Shown here in pieces: positions 34,639 to 44,413 of a DNA stretch of 64,000 bases (positions are counted from its first letter, which is position 1; each line of letters begins with the position of its first letter). The notes under the pieces were generated by a model. The model was not told where the DNA came from. It was given only the letters and a program-made list of their open reading frames with translations, and made no database searches. Location of the stretch: contig JAUZPI010000002.1 in NCBI GenBank assembly GCA_030706015.1, positions 1 through 64,000 of the forward strand, written 5' to 3'. The position numbers and the translations under genes are program-made. The DNA is from Bacillota bacterium (GTDB lineage: Bacteria > Bacillota > Clostridia > Clostridiales > Clostridiaceae).

Positions 34639-35232
34639 TTGAGAAAGAAGAAAGGGTTTACCTTGATAGAAATTATAGCATGTATTGGTATCTTAGCTAT
34701 TCTTGTAATACCTTTAACTAATGGATTCACCATGGCAATGCATTCTTGGAACGATGAGAGCCGTAGGATTGAAACCAGAAACTACGCGCAAGATGTTTTG
34801 CAAACATTTAAATCTTCTGGTGAAGCAGCATTAGATTCTATCTACACAGAGGATAATGATGCCTCTGGAAGTCATATATTTAAGCATAATGCAATTTCAT
34901 CAACTGACAATGCCATTATGTATTTATATTTTAATGATGAAAATGAGCTTAAGACTACAATAAGTGGAATGGTATCCATCCCTGCAGCGCTTCCATCTAA
35001 TGTAGTTTCCAGTGCAAGCCTTGATGGAAGCCAATCAGATTGTGTAAGTAAAAATAGTAGCAATAAGGTTTATGGCTGCGCTATTGAGATAAGTAAGGAT
35101 AGTAATGATTTTCTTGCTTCATCAAGTTTTAAAGTATACAGGTTAAATGTTCAGGTATGGAATTTGAGTATGCAGGATACTAAAAGAAGAGATAGTACAA
35201 GCTCTAGTCTTACAGTTCATTTAGGAAGATAA
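34639..35232 (+). CDS. Minor pilin (type IV prepilin-like)
   Basis: 197 residues from TTG 34639, where GGGTGGTGAT gives a ribosome site; an upstream in-frame GTG would add a 19-residue extension before the leader that pilins do not have. Class III signal MRKKKG, then FTLIEIIACIGILAILVIPL with the +5 Glu. The rest is soluble, with two Cys (about 150 and 159). Such PilV-like minor pilins prime assembly. Weak TTG start suggests low expression compared with pilA. Confidence 0.85.
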   Translation: MRKKKGFTLIEIIACIGILAILVIPLTNGFTMAMHSWNDESRRIETRNYAQDVLQTFKSSGEAALDSIYTEDNDASGSHIFKHNAISSTDNAIMYLYFNDENELKTTISGMVSIPAALPSNVVSSASLDGSQSDCVSKNSSNKVYGCAIEISKDSNDFLASSSFKVYRLNVQVWNLSMQDTKRRDSTSSSLTVHLGR

Positions 35233-35298
35233 ACTTAATGCTAAGAGTTTCAGATATTAGACATTATATTAAAAAAGTATAGTAAAGAGGTGTTGAAT

Positions 35299-36327
35299 AT
35301 GAACAAAGGGGAAGTTATGGCGGTTGATATTGGCAGTAAGAGTATAAATATATTAGTGGGTAATGAAAAAAAAATAAATATTTGCGATAGTATTCCTACA
35401 CCAGAAAATTCTATTAGAAATGATAAGATAGTAGATAGTGAAGCAATATATAATGCTCTAAACCAATTTAGAAAAGATAAGGGCATATATACTAGAAATA
35501 TTGCCTTTGCAATTCATGGACAAGATATCATAATTAGACATACTGATATTCCAGTAATGAAATTAAAAGATGTTGGTAAGTCAGCGATGTGGGAAATAAG
35601 TCAATTCCTTCCAGAGCAGGGCAAAAATCATTATGTAGATTATGAAATAGTTGATAATTTAAAAAAGGATAAGGCAAAATTGTACAAAGTAGTAGTGGTA
35701 GCTGCACCAAAGGACAAGGTTAATAAATTTGTTGATATCTCACAAAAGCTGGGCATGGAAATTCAATTTATAGATGTGGCATCTAATTGTGTTGCAAGGG
35801 TATTCAAAGGTGTCTATTCTCATGATAATAGCAATGAGAGCATAGGAATTATAGACATTGGGAGTAAGAGCAGTTCCTTTATAATACTTGATAAAGGAAA
35901 ATTATTTATGGAAAAAGAAGTCCCTTTTGGTATTATAAATGTTATTAATGAAATAAAAAATAAATTTGATATGGATGTTGAAACTGCGTATACATACTTT
36001 CTCACTAAATTCAATTTGGCGCAAATTGATTTGGAAAGTGATATTCAGAGGAAAGTAAAGGAACTATTTGATATGTTATTGACTAATTTTGAGAATGTAG
36101 TTCATTTTTATGCTTCTGGTAAAGCAAAAAAGACTTTGGATAAAATATATGTAATAGGTTCAGGTTGTGAGATATATGGTATCGAGGGCTATATAAGGGA
36201 TTATCTAGATACTCATACTCAGATTGTAAACTCTACGGAGGATATTTACACTTCTTCTCAATTTCCTTATGGTAGTGATTTTAAGTTTTATGTAAATGCC
36301 TTCGGACTTTTACTTAGAAAGGAGTAA
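35299..36327 (+). CDS. pilM: Type IV pilus assembly protein PilM
   Basis: 342 residues from ATG 35299 (AGAGGTG 7 bases before). Actin-like fold: phosphate-1 loop AVDIGSKSINILVG, phosphate-2 GIIDIGSKSSSFII, adenosine loop YVIGSGCEIYGIEGYI. It binds the PilN N-terminus on the inner face of the membrane; that PilN motif is present in the next gene, which begins 5 bases after the stop. Confidence 0.93.
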   Translation: MNKGEVMAVDIGSKSINILVGNEKKINICDSIPTPENSIRNDKIVDSEAIYNALNQFRKDKGIYTRNIAFAIHGQDIIIRHTDIPVMKLKDVGKSAMWEISQFLPEQGKNHYVDYEIVDNLKKDKAKLYKVVVVAAPKDKVNKFVDISQKLGMEIQFIDVASNCVARVFKGVYSHDNSNESIGIIDIGSKSSSFIILDKGKLFMEKEVPFGIINVINEIKNKFDMDVETAYTYFLTKFNLAQIDLESDIQRKVKELFDMLLTNFENVVHFYASGKAKKTLDKIYVIGSGCEIYGIEGYIRDYLDTHTQIVNSTEDIYTSSQFPYGSDFKFYVNAFGLLLRKE

Positions 36328-36332
36328 GAAAA

Positions 36333-36860
36333 ATGAGAGAGTTAAATCTAATTCCTTACGAGATCAAACAAAGAAGAGAAGCTAATAGGAAGAGAAAGAT
36401 ATATTCTGCAGTTACCATAACGTTTATAGCTATATTAGCAGCAGGATTGATTTCACTTAAATTTGTAGCAACTATATACCAATATAAGGTTCTTTCACTT
36501 CAGTATGAAATAAATAATAAGAAAAAGGTAAATACAGAGGCAGACGCTTTAGACAGCCAAATCAATATATATACTGCTTATAATAATAAAGTAAAAGAAT
36601 TAACAAGTGAAAAAATTATGATTTCTGATAGAATAAACGCAACAAAGCAGTATTTTCCCAAAGATGTAGTAGCAAACTCTATAAATTACAGCGATAAGAA
36701 CGGAATAGTATTAACTGCAGAAACTACAGATTATAATTCTATTGGTATTCTTGCTGCTAATCTTCAACTTTCTAACAAATATAAGAGTGTCAGGATAGCA
36801 AATATCAACTTTAATAAAGACAAGAATAAATATACTTTCACAGTTAATGTAGCATATTAG
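36333..36860 (+). CDS. pilN: Type IV pilus assembly protein PilN
   Basis: 175 residues. Starts MRELNLIPYEIKQRRE: the RELNLIPYE stretch is the INLLP-type motif that docks to PilM. One membrane helix (about 24-47), a coiled-coil linker, and a small outer domain. GGAGTAAG before ATG 36333. Part of the PilM-N-O ring. Confidence 0.92.
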   Translation: MRELNLIPYEIKQRREANRKRKIYSAVTITFIAILAAGLISLKFVATIYQYKVLSLQYEINNKKKVNTEADALDSQINIYTAYNNKVKELTSEKIMISDRINATKQYFPKDVVANSINYSDKNGIVLTAETTDYNSIGILAANLQLSNKYKSVRIANINFNKDKNKYTFTVNVAY

Positions 36861-36872
36861 GGGGTGATGGGG

Positions 36873-37559
36873 ATGAGAACTGTAAATGAGCTTGAAAATA
36901 GTGAAAAGATCTTAATTGGCATACTGACTATTATCGCTTTGGGAGCTATAATATATTTTCTAGTGGCTCCAAGTATAAGGGATATAAATAATTATAAAGA
37001 GCAGATTTCTCAAGAGCAGCAAAAATTGGATGAGTTTAAAGATACGGAAAAGAAGAATGCATCCAAGAGAGTTAAGCTTGCTAAATTAAAGAAGGATTAT
37101 AGTGATTCAGAAAAAATTATACCTCGTGATGAAAGAAATCCAGAGATAACTATCAATGTAAATGAAATATGTTCAAGTAAGAAGGTTGAATTGCAGGGAT
37201 TAAATTTCGGGCCTCCAGCAAAATTTTCAGCTGCTCAAGCTAAGGAGAAAAATAATAGCACAAAGGACGTATTGAAAGACTCATTGGTGTCGGTACCTGT
37301 TAATATGACTGTAAAGGGAGAATTTCTTGATATTGTAAATTACATAAATGCCCTAGAAACCGATAAAAGAATGGCTTTAGTACAAACTGTAAACCTAACT
37401 AAGGATGATAAGGGAGTAATAACAGGTAATTTACAAGCTAATTACTATTATGTGGATACCTCAAAAACATCCAATGATAAAAACGGATTGGGTAAGGAAG
37501 ATTTACAGTATGATTTTGACAATGGAACTGCTACTGGTAAAGATGATTTATTTAAATAA
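36873..37559 (+). CDS. pilO: Type IV pilus assembly protein PilO
   Basis: 228 residues from ATG 36873; GGGGGTGA lies 6 bases upstream, while earlier in-frame GTG and ATG codons overlap it. One membrane helix (about 15-37), coiled coil (about 40-80), then a ferredoxin-like PilO domain containing VPVNMTVKGEFLDIVNYINAL. Acidic C-terminal tail about 30 residues. Forms heterodimers with PilN. Confidence 0.9.
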   Translation: MRTVNELENSEKILIGILTIIALGAIIYFLVAPSIRDINNYKEQISQEQQKLDEFKDTEKKNASKRVKLAKLKKDYSDSEKIIPRDERNPEITINVNEICSSKKVELQGLNFGPPAKFSAAQAKEKNNSTKDVLKDSLVSVPVNMTVKGEFLDIVNYINALETDKRMALVQTVNLTKDDKGVITGNLQANYYYVDTSKTSNDKNGLGKEDLQYDFDNGTATGKDDLFK

Positions 37560-37580
37560 AACAGGCTTATTAGCCTGTTT
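37558..37580 (+). terminator. Small hairpin after pilO (partial terminator)
   Basis: AAACAGGCT pairs with AGCCTGTTT around TATT; it overlaps the pilO stop. T content after it is low, so read-through into the minor pilin genes is likely. Confidence 0.5.
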
Positions 37581-37617
37581 ATTACTATGATATCTGTTTA
37601 GAGGGGAGGTTTAGGGC

Positions 37618-38622
37618 TTGAATAGAAAAAAGAAAGGTGTCACCTTAGTTGAACTTATTGTATGTATAGCTGTGTTAGCTATTGTAATGACTGCTGTTTT
37701 TCAACTATCGTCTTTCGAAAACAAAATGTATACAACAGGAAATACAGAAATAGATAATCAGCAAAATTTAAGAATAGCTGTTCAAAGCTTAACCAACAGT
37801 ATAAAAAGAGCTGAGAACTTACCAGCTTCGCCGCCAACAGATGATTCAGCTGGTTTTACAATGGACGGTACTTCAAACTATGCAGATTTGACGAGTATTG
37901 ATACTGGTATTACCTCCGATGACAAGAAATTGATGTACACTCAGGATATTGATGGCAGTTGTTATTTATTCTTAAATAAAAAGGTTGGATCAAGCTATGA
38001 AATTGAGAAAATTAGTATGAATTATACTATTGATAAATTTGTTCCTGTAAAGGATGAGCAGACTGGAAAATATATAAGTTATGATGAGGATGGTCAAGAG
38101 CTGAGTAGGGACCCAAGTATAAATAACCTACAATATATCCAGACACTGAACTATTTCTTACCTATTACCTCAGTTAGTACTATTGATGATTGGAAGGTAT
38201 TTTACAGCAACAGCATTAGTCTTTCTCCACTGCCTAGTGCATCTGATGAATTTGCTAAGGTTAAAAGTGATGGACTATCGGCAAGTACTATGTCTAGTTC
38301 GCAATCCATTAGTGATACTAGTTTTACGCCAGATTCATTATACTTGGATAGAGAAAAAAGAGGATACTATGCAGTATATGTTGGAAATGTGTCTGGTAAA
38401 AAGTATATTGTGAAAGTTCAGCCATATAAAATTTATAATAGCACTGGAACTCCAGTTACTATTGCGAAAGGTATTGGTAATAAGGATGATATTGTTATTA
38501 ACTACAGTGGAAATACAGTTAATATTGAGGTGACAGTTACTTCAAGGGGGCAAAGTAAAACTGTAAAGACAAGTATTGCTTTGATTGATCATAATCAAGG
38601 AGGGGAGGGTATTGAAAATTAA
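37618..38622 (+). CDS. Minor pilin, PilW/PulJ-like
   Basis: 334 residues from TTG 37618, supported by GGGGAGG 9 bases upstream. Class III leader MNRKKKG, cleaved before VTLVELIVCIAVLAIVMTAV (Glu at +5). Large soluble domain (~300 residues), rich in Ser/Thr/Asp. Large pilins of this kind usually sit at the fibre tip. It overlaps the next gene by 11 bases. Confidence 0.85.
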   Translation: MNRKKKGVTLVELIVCIAVLAIVMTAVFQLSSFENKMYTTGNTEIDNQQNLRIAVQSLTNSIKRAENLPASPPTDDSAGFTMDGTSNYADLTSIDTGITSDDKKLMYTQDIDGSCYLFLNKKVGSSYEIEKISMNYTIDKFVPVKDEQTGKYISYDEDGQELSRDPSINNLQYIQTLNYFLPITSVSTIDDWKVFYSNSISLSPLPSASDEFAKVKSDGLSASTMSSSQSISDTSFTPDSLYLDREKRGYYAVYVGNVSGKKYIVKVQPYKIYNSTGTPVTIAKGIGNKDDIVINYSGNTVNIEVTVTSRGQSKTVKTSIALIDHNQGGEGIEN

Positions 38623-40381
38623 TAATTTTTATATCACCCAAAAGTTACAACTATCAAAAAAAATAAAACATAAGGGCACTGCCATGATTTATACTTTAGC
38701 TGTGATAACTATCCTATTAGTTCTTTCAATAGGATTACTGGGCGCAGGCACTGAAAATCGCTTGTTAGCAGATAAACTTCAAAAAAGCCAAAAGCTAAAA
38801 TTGATGGCTGAGTCTGGCATTGAGCAAGCCTTAGTGGCACTAAAACAGAGAGTAAATGATGATCCTTCCATTATTTTAAACCCAGACAATTTAATCCTTA
38901 CAGATCTGTCTGGTAATGTTACTGCCCCTAATTTACATACAATAAGTGATCCTAATGGCGTTACAGTAAATATTTCATTTAGAAAAAATGTGCCTAGAAA
39001 AGGGATTACAAACTGTGTTCAGATAACTTCTACAGCACAAAATGGCGGGGAAAGTAAAACTATAACAGCATATATTGATCCAAATGATATAAGAAATAAA
39101 TATTTAGATCTTTTATTTGATAATACTCTAATAACCCTGGATAAACCTGATAAATCATCAACAGCTACAAGTTTAAGTTTAAGCACTGATTCAAACTTTA
39201 GTTCGGATAAAAATCATACACAAATGACGGTTTATGGAAATTGCTTTTTTCAGGGGAATAATATAGATTTTAGTCTTGAGAATCTTAAGTTGAACGGTAT
39301 GCTAAGAGTAAATGCTGTTAATTTCAATATGCAGCTGCTATCAAAATCAACTGCAGTATTTGGGGACAGTTGGATAAGCACTGGCAGTTCTTTAGACAGT
39401 CCTATAAGAGTATCAAACACTACCAATGTAAGTGATATTACAAAAGACTATACGCTAAATCCAATAGGTACATCTAGTTTAACTGTTAATGTTACAAATT
39501 TGGCGGGAGCTAGATATGCACCAACGATTAAAAATGAAAATATTAGCAATATTAACTTAGATATAAAAGGAGTAGACAGTTCGCCTGGTTTTTCTAGCAA
39601 TGTTGATGGTACAGGTAATACCGATATTAAAGTAAAAGATATCTATGGTACAACAGATTATAATCTAGTTGCTTTTAGAAGAGAGGCCAATTTGAAAGAT
39701 GCAAATGTTATATTTTTCCAGGTGAACGCTGCAGGGGCAACTATTGACTTTAATGATTTGGTGGATAAAGCAACTAAATATGTTGTAGAAAAGGTTATAC
39801 ATGGAGATGATACCACTTATACCTATAATCCAAACAATCCAACAATAATCGATCAAGAAGGACTAGCGTCTAAATATATTGTCTATTTAGTTAACACAGG
39901 TGACTTAGGAGGCGTAGACATTAAAAAGAATTCTGAGATTGCCTCTAGTATAAATAATATCTTATACTGCAATGGAAAAATAAAAGTTGAAGGTTCTTTG
40001 TTAAGAACTAATTCTACATTATGCGGTAATAAAATAATTGTAGATCAGAGTGATGCAGTAGACCCGAATGATCCTGCAAAACCAGACTATGCCAATGATT
40101 GGATTAATTTAGACCTTCATGGGATACCAAGAAAGAGTGAACCAGAAATTACCTATGAGACTATGGGTTTTGATCCTAATAACGGATATCAATTTGTTGA
40201 TGACATTGAAAGAGATGATGCTGGCAATCCTAAAGAAGATTCTCTTGGAAATGTAATAGGAAAAACGAAATTGGTTTCTCCTCGCAGATATGAAAAAGTT
40301 ATTCAGGAATTTTTAATTAATAATATTGTTGGCTTTGGAGACGGGGTAAGCTTTAATATTGTGGATTGGGTAGAAAGCTAA
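38612..40381 (+). CDS. PilX-like pilus-associated protein
   Basis: 589 residues from TTG 38612, directly after AGGAGGGGAGGG inside the previous gene. The N-terminal region has a basic stretch, then GTAMIYTLAVITILLVLSIG and, after a short gap, AESGIEQALVALKQ; this matches the PilX N-terminal pattern (hydrophobic helix followed by AExGxxxA). The pilin signal is degenerate (KG then TAMIY). The ~520-residue outer part is beta-rich and Asn/Thr-rich with repeats of strand-turn type, without a family I recognise; it may form the adhesive tip together with the preceding pilin. Confidence 0.75.
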   Translation: MKINNFYITQKLQLSKKIKHKGTAMIYTLAVITILLVLSIGLLGAGTENRLLADKLQKSQKLKLMAESGIEQALVALKQRVNDDPSIILNPDNLILTDLSGNVTAPNLHTISDPNGVTVNISFRKNVPRKGITNCVQITSTAQNGGESKTITAYIDPNDIRNKYLDLLFDNTLITLDKPDKSSTATSLSLSTDSNFSSDKNHTQMTVYGNCFFQGNNIDFSLENLKLNGMLRVNAVNFNMQLLSKSTAVFGDSWISTGSSLDSPIRVSNTTNVSDITKDYTLNPIGTSSLTVNVTNLAGARYAPTIKNENISNINLDIKGVDSSPGFSSNVDGTGNTDIKVKDIYGTTDYNLVAFRREANLKDANVIFFQVNAAGATIDFNDLVDKATKYVVEKVIHGDDTTYTYNPNNPTIIDQEGLASKYIVYLVNTGDLGGVDIKKNSEIASSINNILYCNGKIKVEGSLLRTNSTLCGNKIIVDQSDAVDPNDPAKPDYANDWINLDLHGIPRKSEPEITYETMGFDPNNGYQFVDDIERDDAGNPKEDSLGNVIGKTKLVSPRRYEKVIQEFLINNIVGFGDGVSFNIVDWVES

Positions 40382-40387
40382 TTAATG

Positions 40388-40420
40388 AAAAAAGCATGAT
40401 TTTTTATCATGCTTTTTTTA
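40388..40420 (+). terminator. Terminator of the pilus operon
   Basis: AAAAAAGCATGAT (40388-40400) pairs perfectly with ATCATGCTTTTTT (40406-40418), ending in a T7 run. Confidence 0.92.
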
Positions 40421-40460
40421 TTAATGTGTAAAAATCGCCATAATATTGGAATGTTCTGGC

Positions 40461-40489
40461 TTGTTTTACAAGCATGGAAATGATATAAT
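40461..40489 (+). promoter_or_regulatory. Promoter of the LPXTG protein gene
   Basis: TTGTTT (40461-40466), 17 bases, TATAAT (40484-40489). Confidence 0.65.
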
Positions 40490-40560
40490 TTAAATGGAAT
40501 ATTACTACATTTATTACTGATATTCTATGATTAAAATGAAATATATTAAGGGGTGAGGTA

Positions 40561-42441
40561 ATGAAAAAAATTAAAACAGTGAGTATGTTGTTAGCCTATG
40601 TATTCATACTAACATTATTACCAATGGGCTTTATTTCACAGCAGGTTGAAGCAGCTCAAGTACAATCAGGCTCTAATGATTACTCTAAAAACTACCAATT
40701 ATTAAACTATCATATTTTTAATGGCGCATTATATAAGGATACAGCTGTGCTCATTACAAGTAACGGAGTATATTACGGAAAAGATGGACAAGATCCAAAA
40801 AAAATATCAGAAACTTCTGGCAATGATGAATACATTGGAAGCAATGGAAGTAAGATTTATCTTTATTCAATGGGTAATATAAAATCAATCGATATTGACA
40901 CATTAGAAACTAAAATTATGTGCGTACCAAGCAATTATGACCTGATTGATGGAAAAGTAGATAAAAATGGTGACTTATGGTTTAGTATTATGACATATGG
41001 TTCTGGCGGCGGAGAATATTACATAATGAAAATGAATGGTAATAGTAATAAGGACTACAGCTTTTTAAGACTAAATAATGTACCAGCACCAGCATATAAT
41101 TTATCTGTAGATAATAATAATAATCTATGGTTTAATCCAGGAAATGCTTATAAGCTTGGGAAAATAAGCACAGTAAATAATTCTCTTCAACAAACGATTT
41201 ATAAGTCACCTATGCAAACGGTCCCGCTATTCAGTAGATATAAAATAGATAATAGTGGTAATATATGGGTCACGAATAATTGGAAGATTGGCAGCGGTGA
41301 TGTAACTATATCTAAATTAACTGTAAATGGTGATTCCATACAAGTTGCGAATACATACACCAGAGATAATGGAGTTTATCTTCCTGGTCAATTATCAATA
41401 GATAATAGCGGTAATGTATGGTATATGGGGAATCCGTATAACGGGGATTCACCTAGCGATGGATGTAAAATTACAGCATGCAAATTAGAAGGTGATAAAT
41501 TTGTTCCTAAGTATAGATTTTTAAATGGATTCTATAATTTCACGGTAAATGATGATAATCATATGTTAGCTTATGAAACTCAATATGCGGTAGATGGTTA
41601 TGCAATAGTTAATAGAAATAGCGATGAAAAACCTGTACCTTCATCATTACAAACTAATAGCACACAACAAGGTGATACTGTCATAGTAACGCCTTCAAAT
41701 GTCAACAATATTGATGCAGATGCTGCAGTTGAAATAAATCCAGCTATACCTTCTGGTACAAATAATGTTAAAGTAGATATTCCGGTTGGCAAAATAATAA
41801 ATGGTATAGGCTCAGCTATTATTCATGGTAATGATTCAACTATAGAAATACCATATTGTGCATTAGATTTAGCTAACTACTATTCTGCCATATATTCTGC
41901 CACATTAGAAATTGGACAATCTGTTAATGCTGGTAACTATAGAAGCTTACTACAAAAAACTCCAGCAGGATGTAAATCTCTAGGAAAGGTGTTTAGCTTT
42001 ACTATAGATGCTGTATCAAATGGTAGTGTAGTTGGAAGTATTCATCAGTTTACTAATGGTCAAAAAGTAAAAGTTACGATTAATTTGACCAATGAAGATT
42101 TGCAAGGAGTAGATACATCAAAATTATCAGCATTTTATTTTGATGAAACTACTGGAAGCTGGGTTGAAATCTCAGGTGGAGTATACGATGCAGCAACTAA
42201 GACATATTCTTTTTACACAACACATTTTTCTAATTTTACTTTGATGCAGACAGGAGTAACTACTGCATCTTCGCAAACAGGTAGTAATTCAAATACCTCT
42301 ACTAATGCAGCTTCAACAAGCACAACAACATTGCCTAAGACTGGTTCTGCAGTTGATATGAATGCTTTAATATTTGCAGGATTAGCTGCAATTGTTTTAG
42401 GAACATGTTTATTAGTAAGAAGGAAAGAAAAAGCACAATAG
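40561..42441 (+). CDS. Sortase-anchored (LPXTG) surface protein with beta-propeller-like region
   Basis: 626 residues. Signal peptide about 1-32, cut near VEAA. Residues about 40-350 hold repeated blade-like units (IDNSGNIWVTNNWKIG, IDNSGNVWYMGNP, VDNNNNLWFNPGN, VDKNGDLWFSIMT) as in NHL/Vgb-type propellers. About 360-560 is a beta-sandwich-like part ending TGSWVEISGGVYDAATKTYS and HFSNFTLM, then a Ser/Thr linker. The C-terminal sorting signal is LPKTG, a hydrophobic helix and RRKEKAQ. It is thus covalently linked to peptidoglycan. It lies between the pilus operon and a glycan ligase-like gene but has its own promoter and terminator. Binding target unknown. Confidence 0.85.
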   Translation: MKKIKTVSMLLAYVFILTLLPMGFISQQVEAAQVQSGSNDYSKNYQLLNYHIFNGALYKDTAVLITSNGVYYGKDGQDPKKISETSGNDEYIGSNGSKIYLYSMGNIKSIDIDTLETKIMCVPSNYDLIDGKVDKNGDLWFSIMTYGSGGGEYYIMKMNGNSNKDYSFLRLNNVPAPAYNLSVDNNNNLWFNPGNAYKLGKISTVNNSLQQTIYKSPMQTVPLFSRYKIDNSGNIWVTNNWKIGSGDVTISKLTVNGDSIQVANTYTRDNGVYLPGQLSIDNSGNVWYMGNPYNGDSPSDGCKITACKLEGDKFVPKYRFLNGFYNFTVNDDNHMLAYETQYAVDGYAIVNRNSDEKPVPSSLQTNSTQQGDTVIVTPSNVNNIDADAAVEINPAIPSGTNNVKVDIPVGKIINGIGSAIIHGNDSTIEIPYCALDLANYYSAIYSATLEIGQSVNAGNYRSLLQKTPAGCKSLGKVFSFTIDAVSNGSVVGSIHQFTNGQKVKVTINLTNEDLQGVDTSKLSAFYFDETTGSWVEISGGVYDAATKTYSFYTTHFSNFTLMQTGVTTASSQTGSNSNTSTNAASTSTTTLPKTGSAVDMNALIFAGLAAIVLGTCLLVRRKEKAQ

Positions 42442-42478
42442 TAACTTTTAACATATGTGATAAGAGTATATAATATAG

Positions 42479-42503
42479 GCAGGGGACAAGTCCCCTGCTT
42501 TGT
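42479..42503 (+). terminator. Intrinsic terminator after the LPXTG gene
   Basis: GCAGGGGA (42479-42486) pairs with TCCCCTGC (42491-42498), then TTTGTT. It ends about 35 bases before the next start codon, so it may attenuate rather than fully separate. Confidence 0.75.
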
Positions 42504-42538
42504 TATATACAACTAAAGAAAACTGGGAGGAAATGCTT

Positions 42539-44350
42539 GTGAAGTTTGAAATAATACTTTTGTTTTTAGTTTTATTAATACCATATAGTTATTTAGGGGA
42601 AGAGTATGCGGCAGTTATTTTAGCCTTTGGGGCACTTATATACTTGCTTAAAAATCGCAAAAATATAAGAGTTAATAAAGTTTATACAATATTAGTTTGC
42701 AGCCTTCTATTTTTCGGTATCATATCTATGTATGCATCGAATAATATTACCAAATCCTTAAGTGGATTTTGCGTTTACATGAATGCCTTACTTTATTATT
42801 TAATTTTTTCTAATATAAAAAAAGAAAAAAATCTGATTATAAAATGGTTTGTTTATATAGTGAGTATATCATCTTTAGCATTTATAATATACCAAGGTGT
42901 AATATGTAAAACCAGAATTGATGGTAATCTAGGCTACGCAAATACCTATGCACTACTATTGCTTATAAGTGTGTATTTAAACGAACTAATACAAGAAAAT
43001 AATTATTTGAATGAAGTACAGTTTATTTTAATGTTGGGAATAATTTATACAGGATCAAGAAATACATTATTTTATCTTATTATATTTGTTGTGATTAAGG
43101 TTATATATGACATTAAGAGAGAGGACAAGTTTACATCAGTTATTAATTTTGCATTGGCTGTGATGGTATATATTAGTGTACAGTATGCTGGTTTTGGAAT
43201 GGTACTTTTACTCCCAATTATAATATACCTGTGGTATGATTTACTTAAAAAAACATCTTCAGATTTAAAAAATGGTATAGCCGTTGGTGCATTTGCAATA
43301 GCAATTCCATTAATTCTATTGTTAAATACTAATTTTTCCAAGAGGGTAAGAAATTCTTCTTTTAGCTTAGGTGTTTTGCAGGAGAGATTTGTTTATTTTC
43401 AAGATGTTATAAAACATATATTTTATAATCCCTTTGGTTCTGGTATTAATTCCTTTGAATATAGGCAGTATATTGATCAGTCAGCATTTTATGACGTAAA
43501 ATTTGTACATAATTCTATTTTGCAGGTCGGATATGATGTTGGAATAATAGGAATGATGATCTTCCTTGCAATCGGTATTTATGGTTTGATATTAATTGTA
43601 AAAAGCGGGAAACAAGTAAAATATTATATACCATTATATATAACTATTTATCTACATAGTTTGTTGGATTTTGACTTCTCTTTTGCTGTTATATTCATAA
43701 CTGTTATTATGATTGTAGGTTTAACAGGGCAGTCTAGAGAAGATAATGAGATGGAAATTAAATTTTCTACTAAAAAATATGCGATAATATTGTGCAGCAT
43801 ATTGATAGCATTTGTCTCTTACTTGACATTTGTTAATGGAATATCTATTTATTCAGACAGCTTGGTCTCTAATAAAGAGTACGATCAAGCCATAGGTTGC
43901 TACAAGTTTTATAATTCCATAACCTTCAAGGATCCTGATGGCTATAGTAAAATTGCAGAAGCCTATAATAGGGAAACTGGGGATTCACAAAACAAGAATG
44001 AGCTTTATATAAAATGTTCAGATAATTTAACTAAGGCACTTGAAATTAATCCTACTGATCCAAGAATCATAGGTAATATTGCTTTTACTTATACAAAATT
44101 GAATAACGACTCTAAAGCAATCTACTATTATGATTCGTTTTTAAGTATAGAGAAATATTATGATAAAATGTATAAAACCTATTATGATTTTTTAAATGAA
44201 AAATATTTACAAAGTGGAAACATTATATATAAGGAAAAAATGGAGGATTTAAAGAAGATATACGAAAAAAACTATAAATCTTTGAACCCAAAATCAAAGT
44301 ATATGAATGATCAACTACCAGCAGATTTTAATGAAATGTTAGTAAAATAA
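42539..44350 (+). CDS. O-antigen ligase-like membrane protein with C-terminal TPR region
   Basis: 603 residues from GTG 42539 (GGGAGG 8 bases before; an ATG two codons earlier is too close to it). About twelve membrane helices to residue ~430. Wzy_C-type features: NLGYANTYALLLLISV, TGSRNTLFYLI, and outward loop NPFGSGINSFEYRQY followed by FVHNSILQVGYDVGIIGM. Residues about 450-590 contain TPR-like helices (ASNKEYDQAIGCYKFYNS; LTKALEINPTDPRIIGNIA). Ligase plus TPR is a layout seen in some protein O-oligosaccharyltransferases. It may glycosylate the pilins or the LPXTG protein; this is inferred from position. Confidence 0.78.
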   Translation: MKFEIILLFLVLLIPYSYLGEEYAAVILAFGALIYLLKNRKNIRVNKVYTILVCSLLFFGIISMYASNNITKSLSGFCVYMNALLYYLIFSNIKKEKNLIIKWFVYIVSISSLAFIIYQGVICKTRIDGNLGYANTYALLLLISVYLNELIQENNYLNEVQFILMLGIIYTGSRNTLFYLIIFVVIKVIYDIKREDKFTSVINFALAVMVYISVQYAGFGMVLLLPIIIYLWYDLLKKTSSDLKNGIAVGAFAIAIPLILLLNTNFSKRVRNSSFSLGVLQERFVYFQDVIKHIFYNPFGSGINSFEYRQYIDQSAFYDVKFVHNSILQVGYDVGIIGMMIFLAIGIYGLILIVKSGKQVKYYIPLYITIYLHSLLDFDFSFAVIFITVIMIVGLTGQSREDNEMEIKFSTKKYAIILCSILIAFVSYLTFVNGISIYSDSLVSNKEYDQAIGCYKFYNSITFKDPDGYSKIAEAYNRETGDSQNKNELYIKCSDNLTKALEINPTDPRIIGNIAFTYTKLNNDSKAIYYYDSFLSIEKYYDKMYKTYYDFLNEKYLQSGNIIYKEKMEDLKKIYEKNYKSLNPKSKYMNDQLPADFNEMLVK

Positions 44351-44354
44351 AGAA

Positions 44355-44392
44355 AAGCATATAATGGTTAAATATTTATCCATTGTATGCTT
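44355..44392. terminator. Bidirectional terminator between ligase-like gene and gltX
   Basis: AAGCATATAATGG (44355-44367) pairs with CCATTGTATGCTT (44380-44392) with one wobble; A- and T-rich flanks on both sides. Confidence 0.8.
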
Positions 44393-44413
44393 CTCTTATA
44401 TATTTTTTTATAG

